A DNA stretch of 26,562 nucleotides, taken from Polychytrium aggregatum (taxonomy: Eukaryota > Chytridiomycota > Chytridiomycetes > Polychytriales). Shown here in pieces: positions 1 through 9,537 of the stretch; the stretch's first letter is position 1, and the number at the start of each line of letters is the position of its first letter. The stretch lies in contig NW_026516524.1 of NCBI RefSeq assembly GCF_025602895.1, forward strand, positions 1 to 26,562, given 5' to 3'. The position numbers were made by a program, and so were the translations under genes. A model generated the notes under the pieces. The model saw only the letters and a list, made by a program, of their open reading frames with translations, was not told where the DNA came from and made no database searches.

Positions 1-1
1 A

Positions 2-3000
2 GGTCATGAGTCACCGGTGGGGGGACACATGACCGGCAGCCGAATTGCAACCAATCGCAGCAAGGCGCGTGCACAAACAAACCGGCGCGTGCGAAGAAGA
101 CAAAGGAAGCGGAGCAGCGCGGGAAAACGGAAGTGCGGAAGGAGCGGAAAAGACAGGCAAAAGGCGGAAAATCGGAGGGGAACTGCAAGGCTACACACAA
201 ACAAACAGAAAGGCAAAAGAATAGCCAAGTGTGCAGTCAAAGTGGAGAACAAGCAGGAGCTATCCCTAACATCAAGAAAGGACACGTCGTTCCTCTGTGT
301 CGTGCGTGAGGTCGACGACACCGACCAAGCCGGTCCCGGTCCCCCGCCTGTGGTGACCAAGCTGCTCGACGAGTACAAGGACGTATTCCCCGACCAGTTG
401 CCACAATGCCTGCCACCCCAACGCACCGTCGATCATCGCATCGACATCGAACCAGGCTCGTCGCCTCCGTCAAGACCGACGTACCAACTGTCGCTGACGG
501 AGATGGACGAACTCAAGCGCCAGTTGGATGACCTCCTCGCCCATGGGTTCATCCGCCCGAGCCAGTCACCGTATGGTGCACCAGTGCTCTTTGTCAAGAA
601 GAAAGAAGGTGATCTCAGGATGTGCGTCGACTATCGCGCACTAAACAAACAGACCATCAAGAACACCTACCCGTTGCCCAGGATCGACGAGTTGATGGAT
701 CGTCTGAGTGGAGCAAAGGTCTTTAGCAAGATAGACCTCCGCTCAGGCTACCATCAGATCCGCATCCACGAGGATGATGTCCACAAGACCGCCTTCAGGA
801 CTCGCTACGGACTGTACGAGTTCCTAGTGCTGCCGTTCGGATTGACGAACGCACCTGCCACGTTCATGCAGCTGATGAACGATGTGTTCCGCCAAGAGCT
901 CGACAACTCTGTCATCGTGTACCTGGATGATATCCTTGTGTACAGCAAGGATGAAGCGACCCATGAAGGTCATGTCGCCCGCGTGCTGGCCAAGCTACGC
1001 GAGCACAAGTTGTATGCCAAACTGTCCAAGTGTGAGTTCTTCAAGAATCAAGTCCCGTTCCTGGGACACGTTGTCTCAGGAAGAGGAATCGAAGTCGACC
1101 CCGCCAAGGTCAAGTCTGTGGTCGAGTGGCCGCCGCTCGCATGCGTCTCTGACGTGCAGTCGTTTCTCGGTCTCGTCAACTACTACCGCCGATTCATCCC
1201 CGATCTGGCGCGCACTGCCGGTCCACTCACAGACCTACTCCGCAAAGAGTGCCCCTTCGTGTGGGACCACCCACAACGCCAAGCGTTCGAGACCCTCAAG
1301 CACGCCTTGACGAACGCTCCTGTCCTCGCTGTGTTCGACCCGAACACGGATGTCTCCGTGCACACCGACGCCTCCGACTTTGCGGTGGGAGCTGTTTTGA
1401 TGCAGGAGGGAAGGCCCGTTGCCTTCGAGTCGCGCAAACTGTCCCAACACGAGATCAACTATCCCGTGCACGAGAAGGAGCAGCTTGCGATCATCTACGC
1501 GCTGCAGAAGTTCCGAGTGTACCTCCACGGTACCGCCAAGCCCTTCAAGATTGTGACGGACCACCAGTCACTGCGTTACCTCGACACCAAGAAGAACCTG
1601 AGCCGACGCCAAGCGCGATGGATGGAGTTCCTCGCCGAGTACAACTACGAGGTTGTATACCAGAAAGGCAAACTCAATGTGGTGCCTGACGCACTGTCCC
1701 GACGCCCCGACTACCAATTGGCGTCACTGTACGAGTCGACTGTCAGTGTCGACAACACGATGCTGGATGTTGTCCGAGACAACATCGCCAACGACAAACA
1801 GTTCGGAGAACTGTTCCGAAAGGTGTCTAAGCTCCCCAAGGACGACGAATCATCCGAGTACACAGTGCGTGATGGCCTGCTCCTCCTGAAGAAGGACAGC
1901 CGTGTCTGTGTGCCGGACATTCCGTCGTTGAAGACCAAGTTGCTCCAAGAGGTCCACGACTCGCCCCTCGCTGGACACTTTGGAGTCGAGAAGACATACG
2001 ACCGACTGGCCAAAGTCGCATACTGGCCTGGAATGAAGCGCACCGTCGAGAAGTACATCGAGTCCTGCCATACCTGCAAGATGGTCAAGTCACGCACGAC
2101 CCGAGAGCAAGGATTGCTGCAACCCCTGCCTGTTCCCGACCGCCCCTGGACCAGCATGTCCATGGATCTCATCACGCATCTACCGACGACCAAGTTGGAC
2201 CACGATGCAATCGCTGTCTTTGTCGACAGGTTCAGCAAGATGGCACACTTTGTGCCGTGCCAGACGACATGCTCCGCGCCTGACCTTGCACTGCTGTTCT
2301 TCAAGCATGTGTTCAAGCACCACGGCCTCCCAAAGTCCATCGTCAGTGATCGAGACCCCCGATTCACCTCCTTGTTTTGGACAAGTCTGTTCGACCATCT
2401 CGGCACCAAGCTGAACATGTCAACCTCGCACCACCAACAAACGGATGGACAGTCCGAGCGGACGATCCGCACCCTCGAGCAATACCTGAGGACATACGCC
2501 TCGACCAGCCAAGACGACTGGGACATACAGCTGAGTCATGCAGAGTTTGCATACAACACCGCCAAGTCGAGCACAACTGGCTTGAGCCCCTTTGAGGCGC
2601 TCTACGGATTCCAGCCTGATGTTCCCACCTCCTTGACACTGACCGAGTCCACGGCTGGATTGCCTCCCAAACCAAGTGCCTTTGTCAAAGATCATCAAGT
2701 CCGACACAAGATGATCGCCGACGCGCTCACGGATGCGCAACAAGTGATGGCGAAGTACTACGACCGCCGACACCAGGATGTCTCCTTTGAAGTTGGAGAC
2801 CTTGTCTACCTGGACGCCGACAACATCAAGGTCCCCGAAGCCCAGTCAAAGAAGTTGTTGCCCAAGTACCGAGGACCGTTCAAGATAGCGGCCCGACCCA
2901 GTCCCCTCAACTACCTGTTGGACTTGCCACCTGGAAGCAAGCTCCATCCTGTCTTCCATGTGTCCAAGCTGCGTCGCCACACGACCCGCAGTCCAGCACA

Positions 3001-3289
3001 GTTCCCCGACGCCGACGAAGGTGTCCCGGACGACGCACCACTGGAAGACGACCTCGGACAATACTATACTCAAGAATATGAAGTCGAAAGGATCGTGAGG
3101 CACAAGAAAGTGGCTGATGGGTCACTTCGGTTTTATGTCAAGTGGGTTGGTTACCCACACTCGGGCAACACATGGCAAACACTGGAGGACTTGTCCCATG
3201 CACCCGAGGAGCTGAGTAAATACGGTAAACACCTCGAGGAGCCCCAAATAAAGAGCACACGCAGGGCTCCTCGCAGGAAGCCTTCTTAA
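2..3289 (+). CDS. Ty3/gypsy Pol, 5'-incomplete variant copy lacking protease (RT-RNase H-integrase-chromodomain)
   Basis: The frame is open from the left edge, so the true start is outside the window; the first ATG is at 17. From about residue 88 (base 278) the protein equals the pol of the right-hand copy: reverse transcriptase with YLDD active site, RNase H, integrase with an HHCC zinc finger and D,D-35-E type residues, then a chromodomain near the end. Stop TAA is at 3287-3289. Bases 2-277 are unrelated to the other copy and encode a very Lys/Arg-rich stretch with no DSGA protease motif. The breakpoint at 271-278 falls in a shared ATCAAGAA microhomology. This is either a non-autonomous variant or a recombinant; the part of the element further left cannot be seen. 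RT and integrase look intact. Confidence 0.88.
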   Translation, partial: GHESPVGGHMTGSRIATNRSKARAQTNRRVRRRQRKRSSAGKRKCGRSGKDRQKAENRRGTARLHTNKQKGKRIAKCAVKVENKQELSLTSRKDTSFLCVVREVDDTDQAGPGPPPVVTKLLDEYKDVFPDQLPQCLPPQRTVDHRIDIEPGSSPPSRPTYQLSLTEMDELKRQLDDLLAHGFIRPSQSPYGAPVLFVKKKEGDLRMCVDYRALNKQTIKNTYPLPRIDELMDRLSGAKVFSKIDLRSGYHQIRIHEDDVHKTAFRTRYGLYEFLVLPFGLTNAPATFMQLMNDVFRQELDNSVIVYLDDILVYSKDEATHEGHVARVLAKLREHKLYAKLSKCEFFKNQVPFLGHVVSGRGIEVDPAKVKSVVEWPPLACVSDVQSFLGLVNYYRRFIPDLARTAGPLTDLLRKECPFVWDHPQRQAFETLKHALTNAPVLAVFDPNTDVSVHTDASDFAVGAVLMQEGRPVAFESRKLSQHEINYPVHEKEQLAIIYALQKFRVYLHGTAKPFKIVTDHQSLRYLDTKKNLSRRQARWMEFLAEYNYEVVYQKGKLNVVPDALSRRPDYQLASLYESTVSVDNTMLDVVRDNIANDKQFGELFRKVSKLPKDDESSEYTVRDGLLLLKKDSRVCVPDIPSLKTKLLQEVHDSPLAGHFGVEKTYDRLAKVAYWPGMKRTVEKYIESCHTCKMVKSRTTREQGLLQPLPVPDRPWTSMSMDLITHLPTTKLDHDAIAVFVDRFSKMAHFVPCQTTCSAPDLALLFFKHVFKHHGLPKSIVSDRDPRFTSLFWTSLFDHLGTKLNMSTSHHQQTDGQSERTIRTLEQYLRTYASTSQDDWDIQLSHAEFAYNTAKSSTTGLSPFEALYGFQPDVPTSLTLTESTAGLPPKPSAFVKDHQVRHKMIADALTDAQQVMAKYYDRRHQDVSFEVGDLVYLDADNIKVPEAQSKKLLPKYRGPFKIAARPSPLNYLLDLPPGSKLHPVFHVSKLRRHTTRSPAQFPDADEGVPDDAPLEDDLGQYYTQEYEVERIVRHKKVADGSLRFYVKWVGYPHSGNTWQTLEDLSHAPEELSKYGKHLEEPQIKSTRRAPRRKPS

Positions 3290-3291
3290 GT

Positions 3292-3298
3292 GTGGGAG
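3292..3298 (+). other. Polypurine tract before the shared LTR
   Basis: GTGGGAG directly precedes the LTR's TGTA and follows the pol stop by two bases. It is in the position expected for the plus-strand primer of reverse transcription. It is short for a polypurine tract, so the boundary rests mainly on the TG start. Confidence 0.6.
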
Positions 3299-3607
3299 TG
3301 TAGGAGATGGTATCTCCGACGCTGTGCTGCGCGTACTGCGCGTACTGCGCGGCGCAGTGGGTCGTGACCTGTGCTGCGCTTTGCGTTTTCACGCACCGCA
3401 GGCAGGCCACCGCAGGGTATACCTGCGGGTTGCCCCCGTTCCCCCCGTTTGTCTGGAGTTCGGTTTTATCGTGAATAAACGTAAGTGCTCCCCGAGCTCA
3501 CCCGTCCGCTAGAGTAGCCTAGCACCGCCCTGTTCTGCCCCGTCCTGTCTTGTCTTGTACCCCCTCCCTCCCCGTCTTGCCCCAACGTCCCAGTAGTGGA
3601 CGTTACA
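3299..3607 (+). repeat. Ty3/gypsy LTR, shared by both tandem copies (309 bp)
   Basis: The LTR starts TGTAGGAG and ends GACGTTACA, giving short TGTA/TACA inverted ends. The right boundary is fixed by comparison: after TTACA this copy continues into the primer site, whereas the copy at 8457-8765 continues into host sequence. An AATAAA polyadenylation signal lies at 3474-3479. A perfect 7-bp inverted repeat (CCGCAGG / CCTGCGG with a 5-base loop) lies at 3410-3428, and a GCGCGTACT direct repeat at about 3328-3346. I see no clear TATA box. Confidence 0.93.
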
Positions 3608-3624
3608 TGGTAGCATCGGAAATC
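3608..3624 (+). other. Primer binding site of the complete gypsy copy
   Basis: TGGTAGC immediately follows the LTR CA end. The TGG is complementary to the tRNA CCA end, and TGGTAGC resembles initiator-Met primer sites in fungal LTR elements. The exact tRNA cannot be set without the host tRNA set. Confidence 0.65.
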
Positions 3625-3729
3625 CTCGTCTTGTTTTCGTCCTGTTTGTCCTCTTTCTAGATCCTCAAGCTGGATCCCGCCTCTCTTGCCGACCGACTCT
3701 CCTCTCTGTCCCTGGAGCCTGCCCCTGCC

Positions 3730-4551
3730 ATGAGCAACCCCCGCCCACTTCCGGAAGCCTTCCTCAAGACCTTCCGTGCCCCAGTGTTTACTGGGAAGAG
3801 CCGCTCCTCCTCGGTGGAGGACTGGCTGCAGCAACTCGAGGACTACCTCGATGCTGCCCAAGTCGCCCCCACCCACCACATCGTCGCCGCCAAGCTCTGC
3901 TTAAAGGACCAGGCGTACCGTTGGTACCGCCGCCAAGGGTTCGACGAGCAGAGCGAAGGTGTGTTTGACGACTTCAAGGACCGCCTCCGTCGCCGCTTCG
4001 GCAGCCCCAATGCTGAACTCATTGCCCGTGACAAGCTATACTCTCTCGTGCAGCGTGGTTCTGTGACCCGCTACATCGAGGAGTTTGAAGACCTCTCCTC
4101 CCAGATTGAGGAGCTGGGCTCTGCTGATGCGATGTACCTCTTCCAGAAGGGCCTCAAGCCCAAGATCAGAGAGTACATCGCCAGCAACCCTGATGCCCGC
4201 AAGTCCCTGGACGTGATGATGGACGTTGCCGAGAACCTCGACAACGTCCAGTACCATGGCCGCCAGTTCTACCCGCAGCTGGCAGGCGGCCATCGGTCTC
4301 ATCACGTCCCAGCCCGTCCGCCTCGCCCGGCCCCGCCCGCAAGACCCATGCCTGAGCCCATGGACGTTGACGTCAACGCCATGGAGGCTCGTGGCCCTCC
4401 CCGCTCCCGGTTCCAGCAAGCTGCCACTGTCTCCCCCAAGGACAGACAGAAGCAGGAGGACCTCCGCCATGGTTCCTGCTTCTTCTGTCACCGACCGGGA
4501 CACCAGGCCAAGGAGTGCCCCATGAAGTCGGGAAACGGCCGACCCCACTAG
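3730..4551 (+). CDS. Ty3/gypsy Gag with CCHC zinc knuckle
   Basis: This 273-residue protein starts at ATG 3730, about 120 bases after the primer site. The N-terminal two thirds match the retrotransposon Gag fold, with W-L-x2-L-E-D-Y-L near residues 32-40 and the typical Y-R-W-Y-R-R near 62-68. A Pro/Arg-rich linker (about 195-225) leads to a C-terminal CCHC knuckle (C-x2-C-x4-H-x4-C) near residues 250-263 that would bind the element's RNA in the particle. It ends at TAG 4549-4551. The pol frame overlaps in the -1 register and is reached by a frameshift site just before the stop. Compared with many gypsy Gags, length and domain order are ordinary. Confidence 0.9.
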   Translation: MSNPRPLPEAFLKTFRAPVFTGKSRSSSVEDWLQQLEDYLDAAQVAPTHHIVAAKLCLKDQAYRWYRRQGFDEQSEGVFDDFKDRLRRRFGSPNAELIARDKLYSLVQRGSVTRYIEEFEDLSSQIEELGSADAMYLFQKGLKPKIREYIASNPDARKSLDVMMDVAENLDNVQYHGRQFYPQLAGGHRSHHVPARPPRPAPPARPMPEPMDVDVNAMEARGPPRSRFQQAATVSPKDRQKQEDLRHGSCFFCHRPGHQAKECPMKSGNGRPH

Positions 4552-4573
4552 GTGGCTCTGGAGCCCTAGTAGG
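4530..4573 (+). promoter_or_regulatory. Candidate programmed -1 ribosomal frameshift signal between gag and pol
   Basis: GGGAAAC occupies 4530-4536 in the gag frame as G GGA AAC, a canonical X XXY YYZ slippery heptamer. Slippage by one base gives GGG AAA, which is exactly the pol frame. Eight bases downstream a hairpin can form: CC-A-CTAG-(GT)-GGCT at 4545-4557 pairs with AGCC-CTAG-T-(A)-GG at 4562-4573 around a CTGG loop. The gag stop lies inside the hairpin at 4549-4551. Slippery site, spacer and structure all fit the standard -1 frameshift layout; function is inferred. Confidence 0.8.
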
Positions 4574-7500
4574 AGACCAACGCCGTGGATTGCTCAATGC
4601 AGTCCACGCGTCTCCAGAGGAAGTTCACCTCGCCCCCTCCCCCGAAGGAGAAACAAACCAAGTGTTGTGCGTCGTGCGAGAGGTGCATGGTGGCGCAAGC
4701 CGCCTGCCTCTCCACGAACGTGAAGAGAAAACCAAAATTGAAAACCAAAACAAAAAAGAAAATCAAGAACCCTTGAGGGACAGGACCGCCTGTGCCCTCA
4801 CCCCTGTCAAGTCGTGTGTGTCGGATGCTTCCGACATGTGTCCGCAAGCCGTGGACGTCGTGTGCAATGGCGTGCTGACGCCGCAGGCCCCCGCAATGGC
4901 CGAACCCTATCCAAAATGTCCGAGTGGCCGTGATGAAGCCAACCAAGACCAAGTGTCGCCCGTTCCCCCAAGTCAAGTCATGGTGCAGGAGGCTGTGCAG
5001 GAGGACCATGAAGAGTCCCTGCTGTACCTCCCTGCCACCGTCCAAGGTCACACCGTCCGAATGATGGTGGACTCTGGAGCAAGCTGCAACTTTGTCAGCA
5101 GACGCTTGCTCCAGGAGCTCAACATACATGCAACCAAGAAGAAGTCGCCGATGAGTGTGGCGCTTGCAGACGATCGTGTGCAGCAGTGCACACACCAAGT
5201 GGTCCTGCGAGTGGCCCTCCATCCCAAGTACCATCCTGTCCTGTTGTTCCAAGTGATCGACACCAAGTTCGATGCCATCCTCGGCATGAGCTGGCTTGCT
5301 CGTGCCGAGCCGACTCCAGTCGTCGACTGGAAAGGCCGCACTGTCCGTGTTGGCCCTGACATTGTCCTGCAGGGCATGGCCTCACCCAACATGCCACCTC
5401 TCCTCTCAGCCATGCAATTCAAGAGGCTGATCAAGAAGGACACGTCGTTCCTCTGTGTCGTGCGTGAGGTCGACGACACCGACCAAGCCGGTCCCGGTCC
5501 CCCGCCTGTGGTGACCAAGCTGCTCGACGAGTACAAGGACGTATTCCCCGACCAGTTGCCACAATGCCTGCCACCCCAACGCACCGTCGATCATCGCATC
5601 GACATCGAACCAGGCTCGTCGCCTCCGTCAAGACCGACGTACCAACTGTCGCTGACGGAGATGGACGAACTCAAGCGCCAGTTGGATGACCTCCTCGCCC
5701 ATGGGTTCATCCGCCCGAGCCAGTCACCGTATGGTGCACCAGTGCTCTTTGTCAAGAAGAAAGAAGGTGATCTCAGGATGTGCGTCGACTATCGCGCACT
5801 AAACAAACAGACCATCAAGAACACCTACCCGTTGCCCAGGATCGACGAGTTGATGGATCGTCTGAGTGGAGCAAAGGTCTTTAGCAAGATAGACCTCCGC
5901 TCAGGCTACCATCAGATCCGCATCCACGAGGATGATGTCCACAAGACCGCCTTCAGGACTCGCTACGGACTGTACGAGTTCCTAGTGCTGCCGTTCGGAT
6001 TGACGAACGCACCTGCCACGTTCATGCAGCTGATGAACGATGTGTTCCGCCAAGAGCTCGACAACTCTGTCATCGTGTACCTGGATGATATCCTTGTGTA
6101 CAGCAAGGATGAAGCGACCCATGAAGGTCATGTCGCCCGCGTGCTGGCCAAGCTACGCGAGCACAAGTTGTATGCCAAACTGTCCAAGTGTGAGTTCTTC
6201 AAGAATCAAGTCCCGTTCCTGGGACACGTTGTCTCAGGAAGAGGAATCGAAGTCGACCCCGCCAAGGTCAAGTCTGTGGTCGAGTGGCCGCCGCTCGCAT
6301 GCGTCTCTGACGTGCAGTCGTTTCTCGGTCTCGTCAACTACTACCGCCGATTCATCCCCGATCTGGCGCGCACTGCCGGTCCACTCACAGACCTACTCCG
6401 CAAAGAGTGCCCCTTCGTGTGGGACCACCCACAACGCCAAGCGTTCGAGACCCTCAAGCACGCCTTGACGAACGCTCCTGTCCTCGCTGTGTTCGACCCG
6501 AACACGGATGTCTCCGTGCACACCGACGCCTCCGACTTTGCGGTGGGAGCTGTTTTGATGCAGGAGGGAAGGCCCGTTGCCTTCGAGTCGCGCAAACTGT
6601 CCCAACACGAGATCAACTATCCCGTGCACGAGAAGGAGCAGCTTGCGATCATCTACGCGCTGCAGAAGTTCCGAGTGTACCTCCACGGTACCGCCAAGCC
6701 CTTCAAGATTGTGACGGACCACCAGTCACTGCGTTACCTCGACACCAAGAAGAACCTGAGCCGACGCCAAGCGCGATGGATGGAGTTCCTCGCCGAGTAC
6801 AACTACGAGGTTGTATACCAGAAAGGCAAACTCAATGTGGTGCCTGACGCACTGTCCCGACGCCCCGACTACCAATTGGCGTCACTGTACGAGTCGACTG
6901 TCAGTGTCGACAACACGATGCTGGATGTTGTCCGAGACAACATCGCCAACGACAAACAGTTCGGAGAACTGTTCCGAAAGGTGTCTAAGCTCCCCAAGGA
7001 CGACGAATCATCCGAGTACACAGTGCGTGATGGCCTGCTCCTCCTGAAGAAGGACAGCCGTGTCTGTGTGCCGGACATTCCGTCGTTGAAGACCAAGTTG
7101 CTCCAAGAGGTCCACGACTCGCCCCTCGCTGGACACTTTGGAGTCGAGAAGACATACGACCGACTGGCCAAAGTCGCATACTGGCCTGGAATGAAGCGCA
7201 CCGTCGAGAAGTACATCGAGTCCTGCCATACCTGCAAGATGGTCAAGTCACGCACGACCCGAGAGCAAGGATTGCTGCAACCCCTGCCTGTTCCCGACCG
7301 CCCCTGGACCAGCATGTCCATGGATCTCATCACGCATCTACCGACGACCAAGTTGGACCACGATGCAATCGCTGTCTTTGTCGACAGGTTCAGCAAGATG
7401 GCACACTTTGTGCCGTGCCAGACGACATGCTCCGCGCCTGACCTTGCACTGCTGTTCTTCAAGCATGTGTTCAAGCACCACGGCCTCCCAAAGTCCATCG

Positions 7501-8447
7501 TCAGTGATCGAGACCCCCGATTCACCTCCTTGTTTTGGACAAGTCTGTTCGACCATCTCGGCACCAAGCTGAACATGTCAACCTCGCACCACCAACAAAC
7601 GGATGGACAGTCCGAGCGGACGATCCGCACCCTCGAGCAATACCTGAGGACATACGCCTCGACCAGCCAAGACGACTGGGACATACAGCTGAGTCATGCA
7701 GAGTTTGCATACAACACCGCCAAGTCGAGCACAACTGGCTTGAGCCCCTTTGAGGCGCTCTACGGATTCCAGCCTGATGTTCCCACCTCCTTGACACTGA
7801 CCGAGTCCACGGCTGGATTGCCTCCCAAACCAAGTGCCTTTGTCAAAGATCATCAAGTCCGACACAAGATGATCGCCGACGCGCTCACGGATGCGCAACA
7901 AGTGATGGCGAAGTACTACGACCGCCGACACCAGGATGTCTCCTTTGAAGTTGGAGACCTTGTCTACCTGGACGCCGACAACATCAAGGTCCCCGAAGCC
8001 CAGTCAAAGAAGTTGTTGCCCAAGTACCGAGGACCGTTCAAGATAGCGGCCCGACCCAGTCCCCTCAACTACCTGTTGGACTTGCCACCTGGAAGCAAGC
8101 TCCATCCTGTCTTCCATGTGTCCAAGCTGCGTCGCCACACGACCCGCAGTCCAGCACAGTTCCCCGACGCCGACGAAGGTGTCCCGGACGACGCACCACT
8201 GGAAGACGACCTCGGACAATACTATACTCAAGAATATGAAGTCGAAAGGATCGTGAGGCACAAGAAAGTGGCTGATGGGTCACTTCGGTTTTATGTCAAG
8301 TGGGTTGGTTACCCACACTCGGGCAACACATGGCAAACACTGGAGGACTTGTCCCATGCACCCGAGGAGCTGAGTAAATACGGTAAACACCTCGAGGAGC
8401 CCCAAATAAAGAGCACACGCAGGGCTCCTCGCAGGAAGCCTTCTTAA
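4536..8447 (+). CDS. Ty3/gypsy Pol, complete (protease-RT-RNase H-integrase-chromodomain), made as a Gag-Pol fusion
   Basis: After the -1 shift about 1303 residues are added to Gag. An acidic/basic linker is followed by an aspartic protease with D-S-G-A-S at base 5070, reverse transcriptase with the YLDD box, RNase H (T-D-A-S near base 6520), an integrase HHCC finger near bases 7120-7240, and a catalytic core with its D...D...E residues (S-D-R-D-P-R-F and T-D-G-Q-S-E near 7505-7615). A chromodomain ends the protein (Y-V-K-W-V-G-Y-P near 8290). The chromodomain places it among chromoviruses, which target chromatin. There is no in-frame ATG or stop near the frame junction, consistent with frameshifting. 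All catalytic motifs are intact, so the copy may be active or recently active. The first in-frame start-like codon is the GTG at 4515, which I do not consider the real start. Confidence 0.95.
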   Translation, partial: RPTPLGGSGALVGDQRRGLLNAVHASPEEVHLAPSPEGETNQVLCVVREVHGGASRLPLHEREEKTKIENQNKKENQEPLRDRTACALTPVKSCVSDASDMCPQAVDVVCNGVLTPQAPAMAEPYPKCPSGRDEANQDQVSPVPPSQVMVQEAVQEDHEESLLYLPATVQGHTVRMMVDSGASCNFVSRRLLQELNIHATKKKSPMSVALADDRVQQCTHQVVLRVALHPKYHPVLLFQVIDTKFDAILGMSWLARAEPTPVVDWKGRTVRVGPDIVLQGMASPNMPPLLSAMQFKRLIKKDTSFLCVVREVDDTDQAGPGPPPVVTKLLDEYKDVFPDQLPQCLPPQRTVDHRIDIEPGSSPPSRPTYQLSLTEMDELKRQLDDLLAHGFIRPSQSPYGAPVLFVKKKEGDLRMCVDYRALNKQTIKNTYPLPRIDELMDRLSGAKVFSKIDLRSGYHQIRIHEDDVHKTAFRTRYGLYEFLVLPFGLTNAPATFMQLMNDVFRQELDNSVIVYLDDILVYSKDEATHEGHVARVLAKLREHKLYAKLSKCEFFKNQVPFLGHVVSGRGIEVDPAKVKSVVEWPPLACVSDVQSFLGLVNYYRRFIPDLARTAGPLTDLLRKECPFVWDHPQRQAFETLKHALTNAPVLAVFDPNTDVSVHTDASDFAVGAVLMQEGRPVAFESRKLSQHEINYPVHEKEQLAIIYALQKFRVYLHGTAKPFKIVTDHQSLRYLDTKKNLSRRQARWMEFLAEYNYEVVYQKGKLNVVPDALSRRPDYQLASLYESTVSVDNTMLDVVRDNIANDKQFGELFRKVSKLPKDDESSEYTVRDGLLLLKKDSRVCVPDIPSLKTKLLQEVHDSPLAGHFGVEKTYDRLAKVAYWPGMKRTVEKYIESCHTCKMVKSRTTREQGLLQPLPVPDRPWTSMSMDLITHLPTTKLDHDAIAVFVDRFSKMAHFVPCQTTCSAPDLALLFFKHVFKHHGLPKSIVSDRDPRFTSLFWTSLFDHLGTKLNMSTSHHQQTDGQSERTIRTLEQYLRTYASTSQDDWDIQLSHAEFAYNTAKSSTTGLSPFEALYGFQPDVPTSLTLTESTAGLPPKPSAFVKDHQVRHKMIADALTDAQQVMAKYYDRRHQDVSFEVGDLVYLDADNIKVPEAQSKKLLPKYRGPFKIAARPSPLNYLLDLPPGSKLHPVFHVSKLRRHTTRSPAQFPDADEGVPDDAPLEDDLGQYYTQEYEVERIVRHKKVADGSLRFYVKWVGYPHSGNTWQTLEDLSHAPEELSKYGKHLEEPQIKSTRRAPRRKPS

Positions 8448-8449
8448 GT

Positions 8450-8456
8450 GTGGGAG
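8450..8456 (+). other. Polypurine tract before the 3' LTR
   Basis: This is the same GTGGGAG as at 3292-3298, directly before the LTR's TGTA start. Confidence 0.6.
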
Positions 8457-8765
8457 TGTAGGAGATGGTATCTCCGACGCTGTGCTGCGCGTACTGCGCG
8501 TACTGCGCGGCGCAGTGGGTCGTGACCTGTGCTGCGCTTTGCGTTTTCACGCACCGCAGGCAGGCCACCGCAGGGTATACCTGCGGGTTGCCCCCGTTCC
8601 CCCCGTTTGTCTGGAGTTCGGTTTTATCGTGAATAAACGTAAGTGCTCCCCGAGCTCACCCGTCCGCTAGAGTAGCCTAGCACCGCCCTGTTCTGCCCCG
8701 TCCTGTCTTGTCTTGTACCCCCTCCCTCCCCGTCTTGCCCCAACGTCCCAGTAGTGGACGTTACA
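8457..8765 (+). repeat. Ty3/gypsy 3' LTR (309 bp)
   Basis: It is the same length and, as far as I can see by eye, the same sequence as the LTR at 3299-3607, with AATAAA at 8632-8637. Near-identity of the two LTRs points to recent insertion or gene conversion. It abuts host sequence CACGG at 8766; a 5-bp target duplication CACGG would be expected left of the outermost 5' LTR, which is outside the window. Confidence 0.93.
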
Positions 8766-8772
8766 CACGGCC

Positions 8773-8779
8773 CATAAAT
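8773..8779 (+). promoter_or_regulatory. Possible TATA box of the small intron-bearing gene
   Basis: CATAAAT lies 8 bases right of the LTR end and about 70 bases before the first splice donor. The position suits a core promoter, but only the motif supports it. Confidence 0.35.
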
Positions 8780-8847
8780 TCGGCTCGTTCTGATGGTGCT
8801 GTTTGCCCCCCAGGCAGTTGGGCAGCAGCAAATCTCAAGACCATAAC

Positions 8848-8932
8848 GTAAGTGCATTTCCTTCCGTGATGATACCGCATGCATGTGCGTGTGTCATGCT
8901 GTGCGATGGCTAACATGACTCGGCACCTCCAG
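8848..8932 (+). other. Spliceosomal intron in the 5' leader (85 nt)
   Basis: The donor GTAAGTG at 8848, branch-like CTAAC at 8910-8914 and acceptor CCTCCAG ending at 8932 match compact fungal introns. The intron ends 29 bases before ATG 8962 and so lies in the untranslated leader. It has not been confirmed by transcripts. Confidence 0.65.
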
Positions 8933-8961
8933 TCTGCACGTTCCATTCGCAGAAAACAAAA

Positions 8962-9291
8962 ATGACAATCACAATCATGCTCCTCCTGGCCTTCGTCCTC
9001 TGGCCCATTGCCCACTGCCTACTCCATACTGCCTCTTCTACGGCCTATACTATCATTGCCTACATTGCCTATATTGCCTGCTATCTTCCGGCACAAACCA
9101 TCCTATCCATCGCATTCCGCGATTACTACGCGTCGCACGTCACCATCGACGCCTCAAGACACTCCTGCCCATCCACGGCACATCCGAGACCATTCCTGTC
9201 TCTATCGATCCACTCGAGCCCCGCTCGCGACACCAAGACCACCAAGTTCGATACTCTCCCGACTCAAATGGGAACCACTCCTGGAACATGA
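8962..9291 (+). CDS. Hypothetical small hydrophobic (secreted or membrane) protein
   Basis: This 109-residue frame starts at an ATG in an A-rich context (AAACAAAA before it). The start is supported by a well-formed intron in the leader. Residues 3-21 form a signal-peptide-like hydrophobic stretch. A second hydrophobic stretch (about 29-52) contains an I-A-Y-I-A-Y repeat, and the rest is Ser/Thr/Pro-rich. I do not recognise a family. The gene converges on the kinase/WD40 gene. A gypsy LTR ends about 80 bases before its intron, so its native promoter is largely displaced or replaced. Further unrecognised splicing downstream cannot be excluded. Confidence 0.45.
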   Translation: MTITIMLLLAFVLWPIAHCLLHTASSTAYTIIAYIAYIACYLPAQTILSIAFRDYYASHVTIDASRHSCPSTAHPRPFLSLSIHSSPARDTKTTKFDTLPTQMGTTPGT

Positions 9292-9537
9292 CTCTGTTGA
9301 TTTGATATGATTTGATAAGCCCTCTGCCGCCGCCCATCACCAACTGGTTCGCCAGTTGAGACCTCCAGCTCTGTCTGGAACCACCGTGGCTCTGTCCACA
9401 CGCGAGACTGGTTCATTGGTCTTCGCTTCAACGACCATTGTGGTCGGGTTTGAACGCAAATTTGGCGGCGGCAGAGGCGGACCTATGCCCAAATTCACAC
9501 GGCATACGGACACTGTATTCGATATTTCGCATGCAAT
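9292..9537. other. Convergent intergenic spacer with no gene recognised
   Basis: This stretch lies between the stop codons of two converging genes and should hold both 3' untranslated regions. A TTGATATGATTTGATA duplication lies at about 9299-9316. I see no AATAAA and no convincing coding frame. Confidence 0.5.

Larger units (their letters stand above)
1..8765 (+). mobile_element. Tandem Ty3/gypsy chromoviral retrotransposon array sharing a central LTR
   Basis: Two copies of one Ty3/gypsy element lie head to tail. The left copy is 5'-incomplete in the window and ends in the LTR at 3299-3607. That same LTR serves as the 5' LTR of the right, full-length copy, which ends in the LTR at 8457-8765. 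Sequence from 278 to 3607 recurs at 5436 to 8765 with a constant offset of 5158. All translations and opposite-strand frames in this stretch are the same in both copies, so nucleotide identity is at or near 100 percent. LTR boundaries follow the TG...CA rule (TGTA...TACA), with a purine-rich tract before and a tRNA-complementary site after. Such a solo-junction tandem is usually made by LTR-LTR recombination between elements or by integration into a pre-existing LTR (inference). Confidence 0.93.

Noticed and set aside
1711..2526. 271-codon frame on the minus strand, repeated at 6869-7684
   Set aside because: It lies antisense to RT/integrase with no known domain. It recurs only because the element is duplicated.
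3324..3512. Small ORF inside the LTR (also 8482-8670)
   Set aside because: It lies in the LTR across the polyadenylation signal and has no domain.
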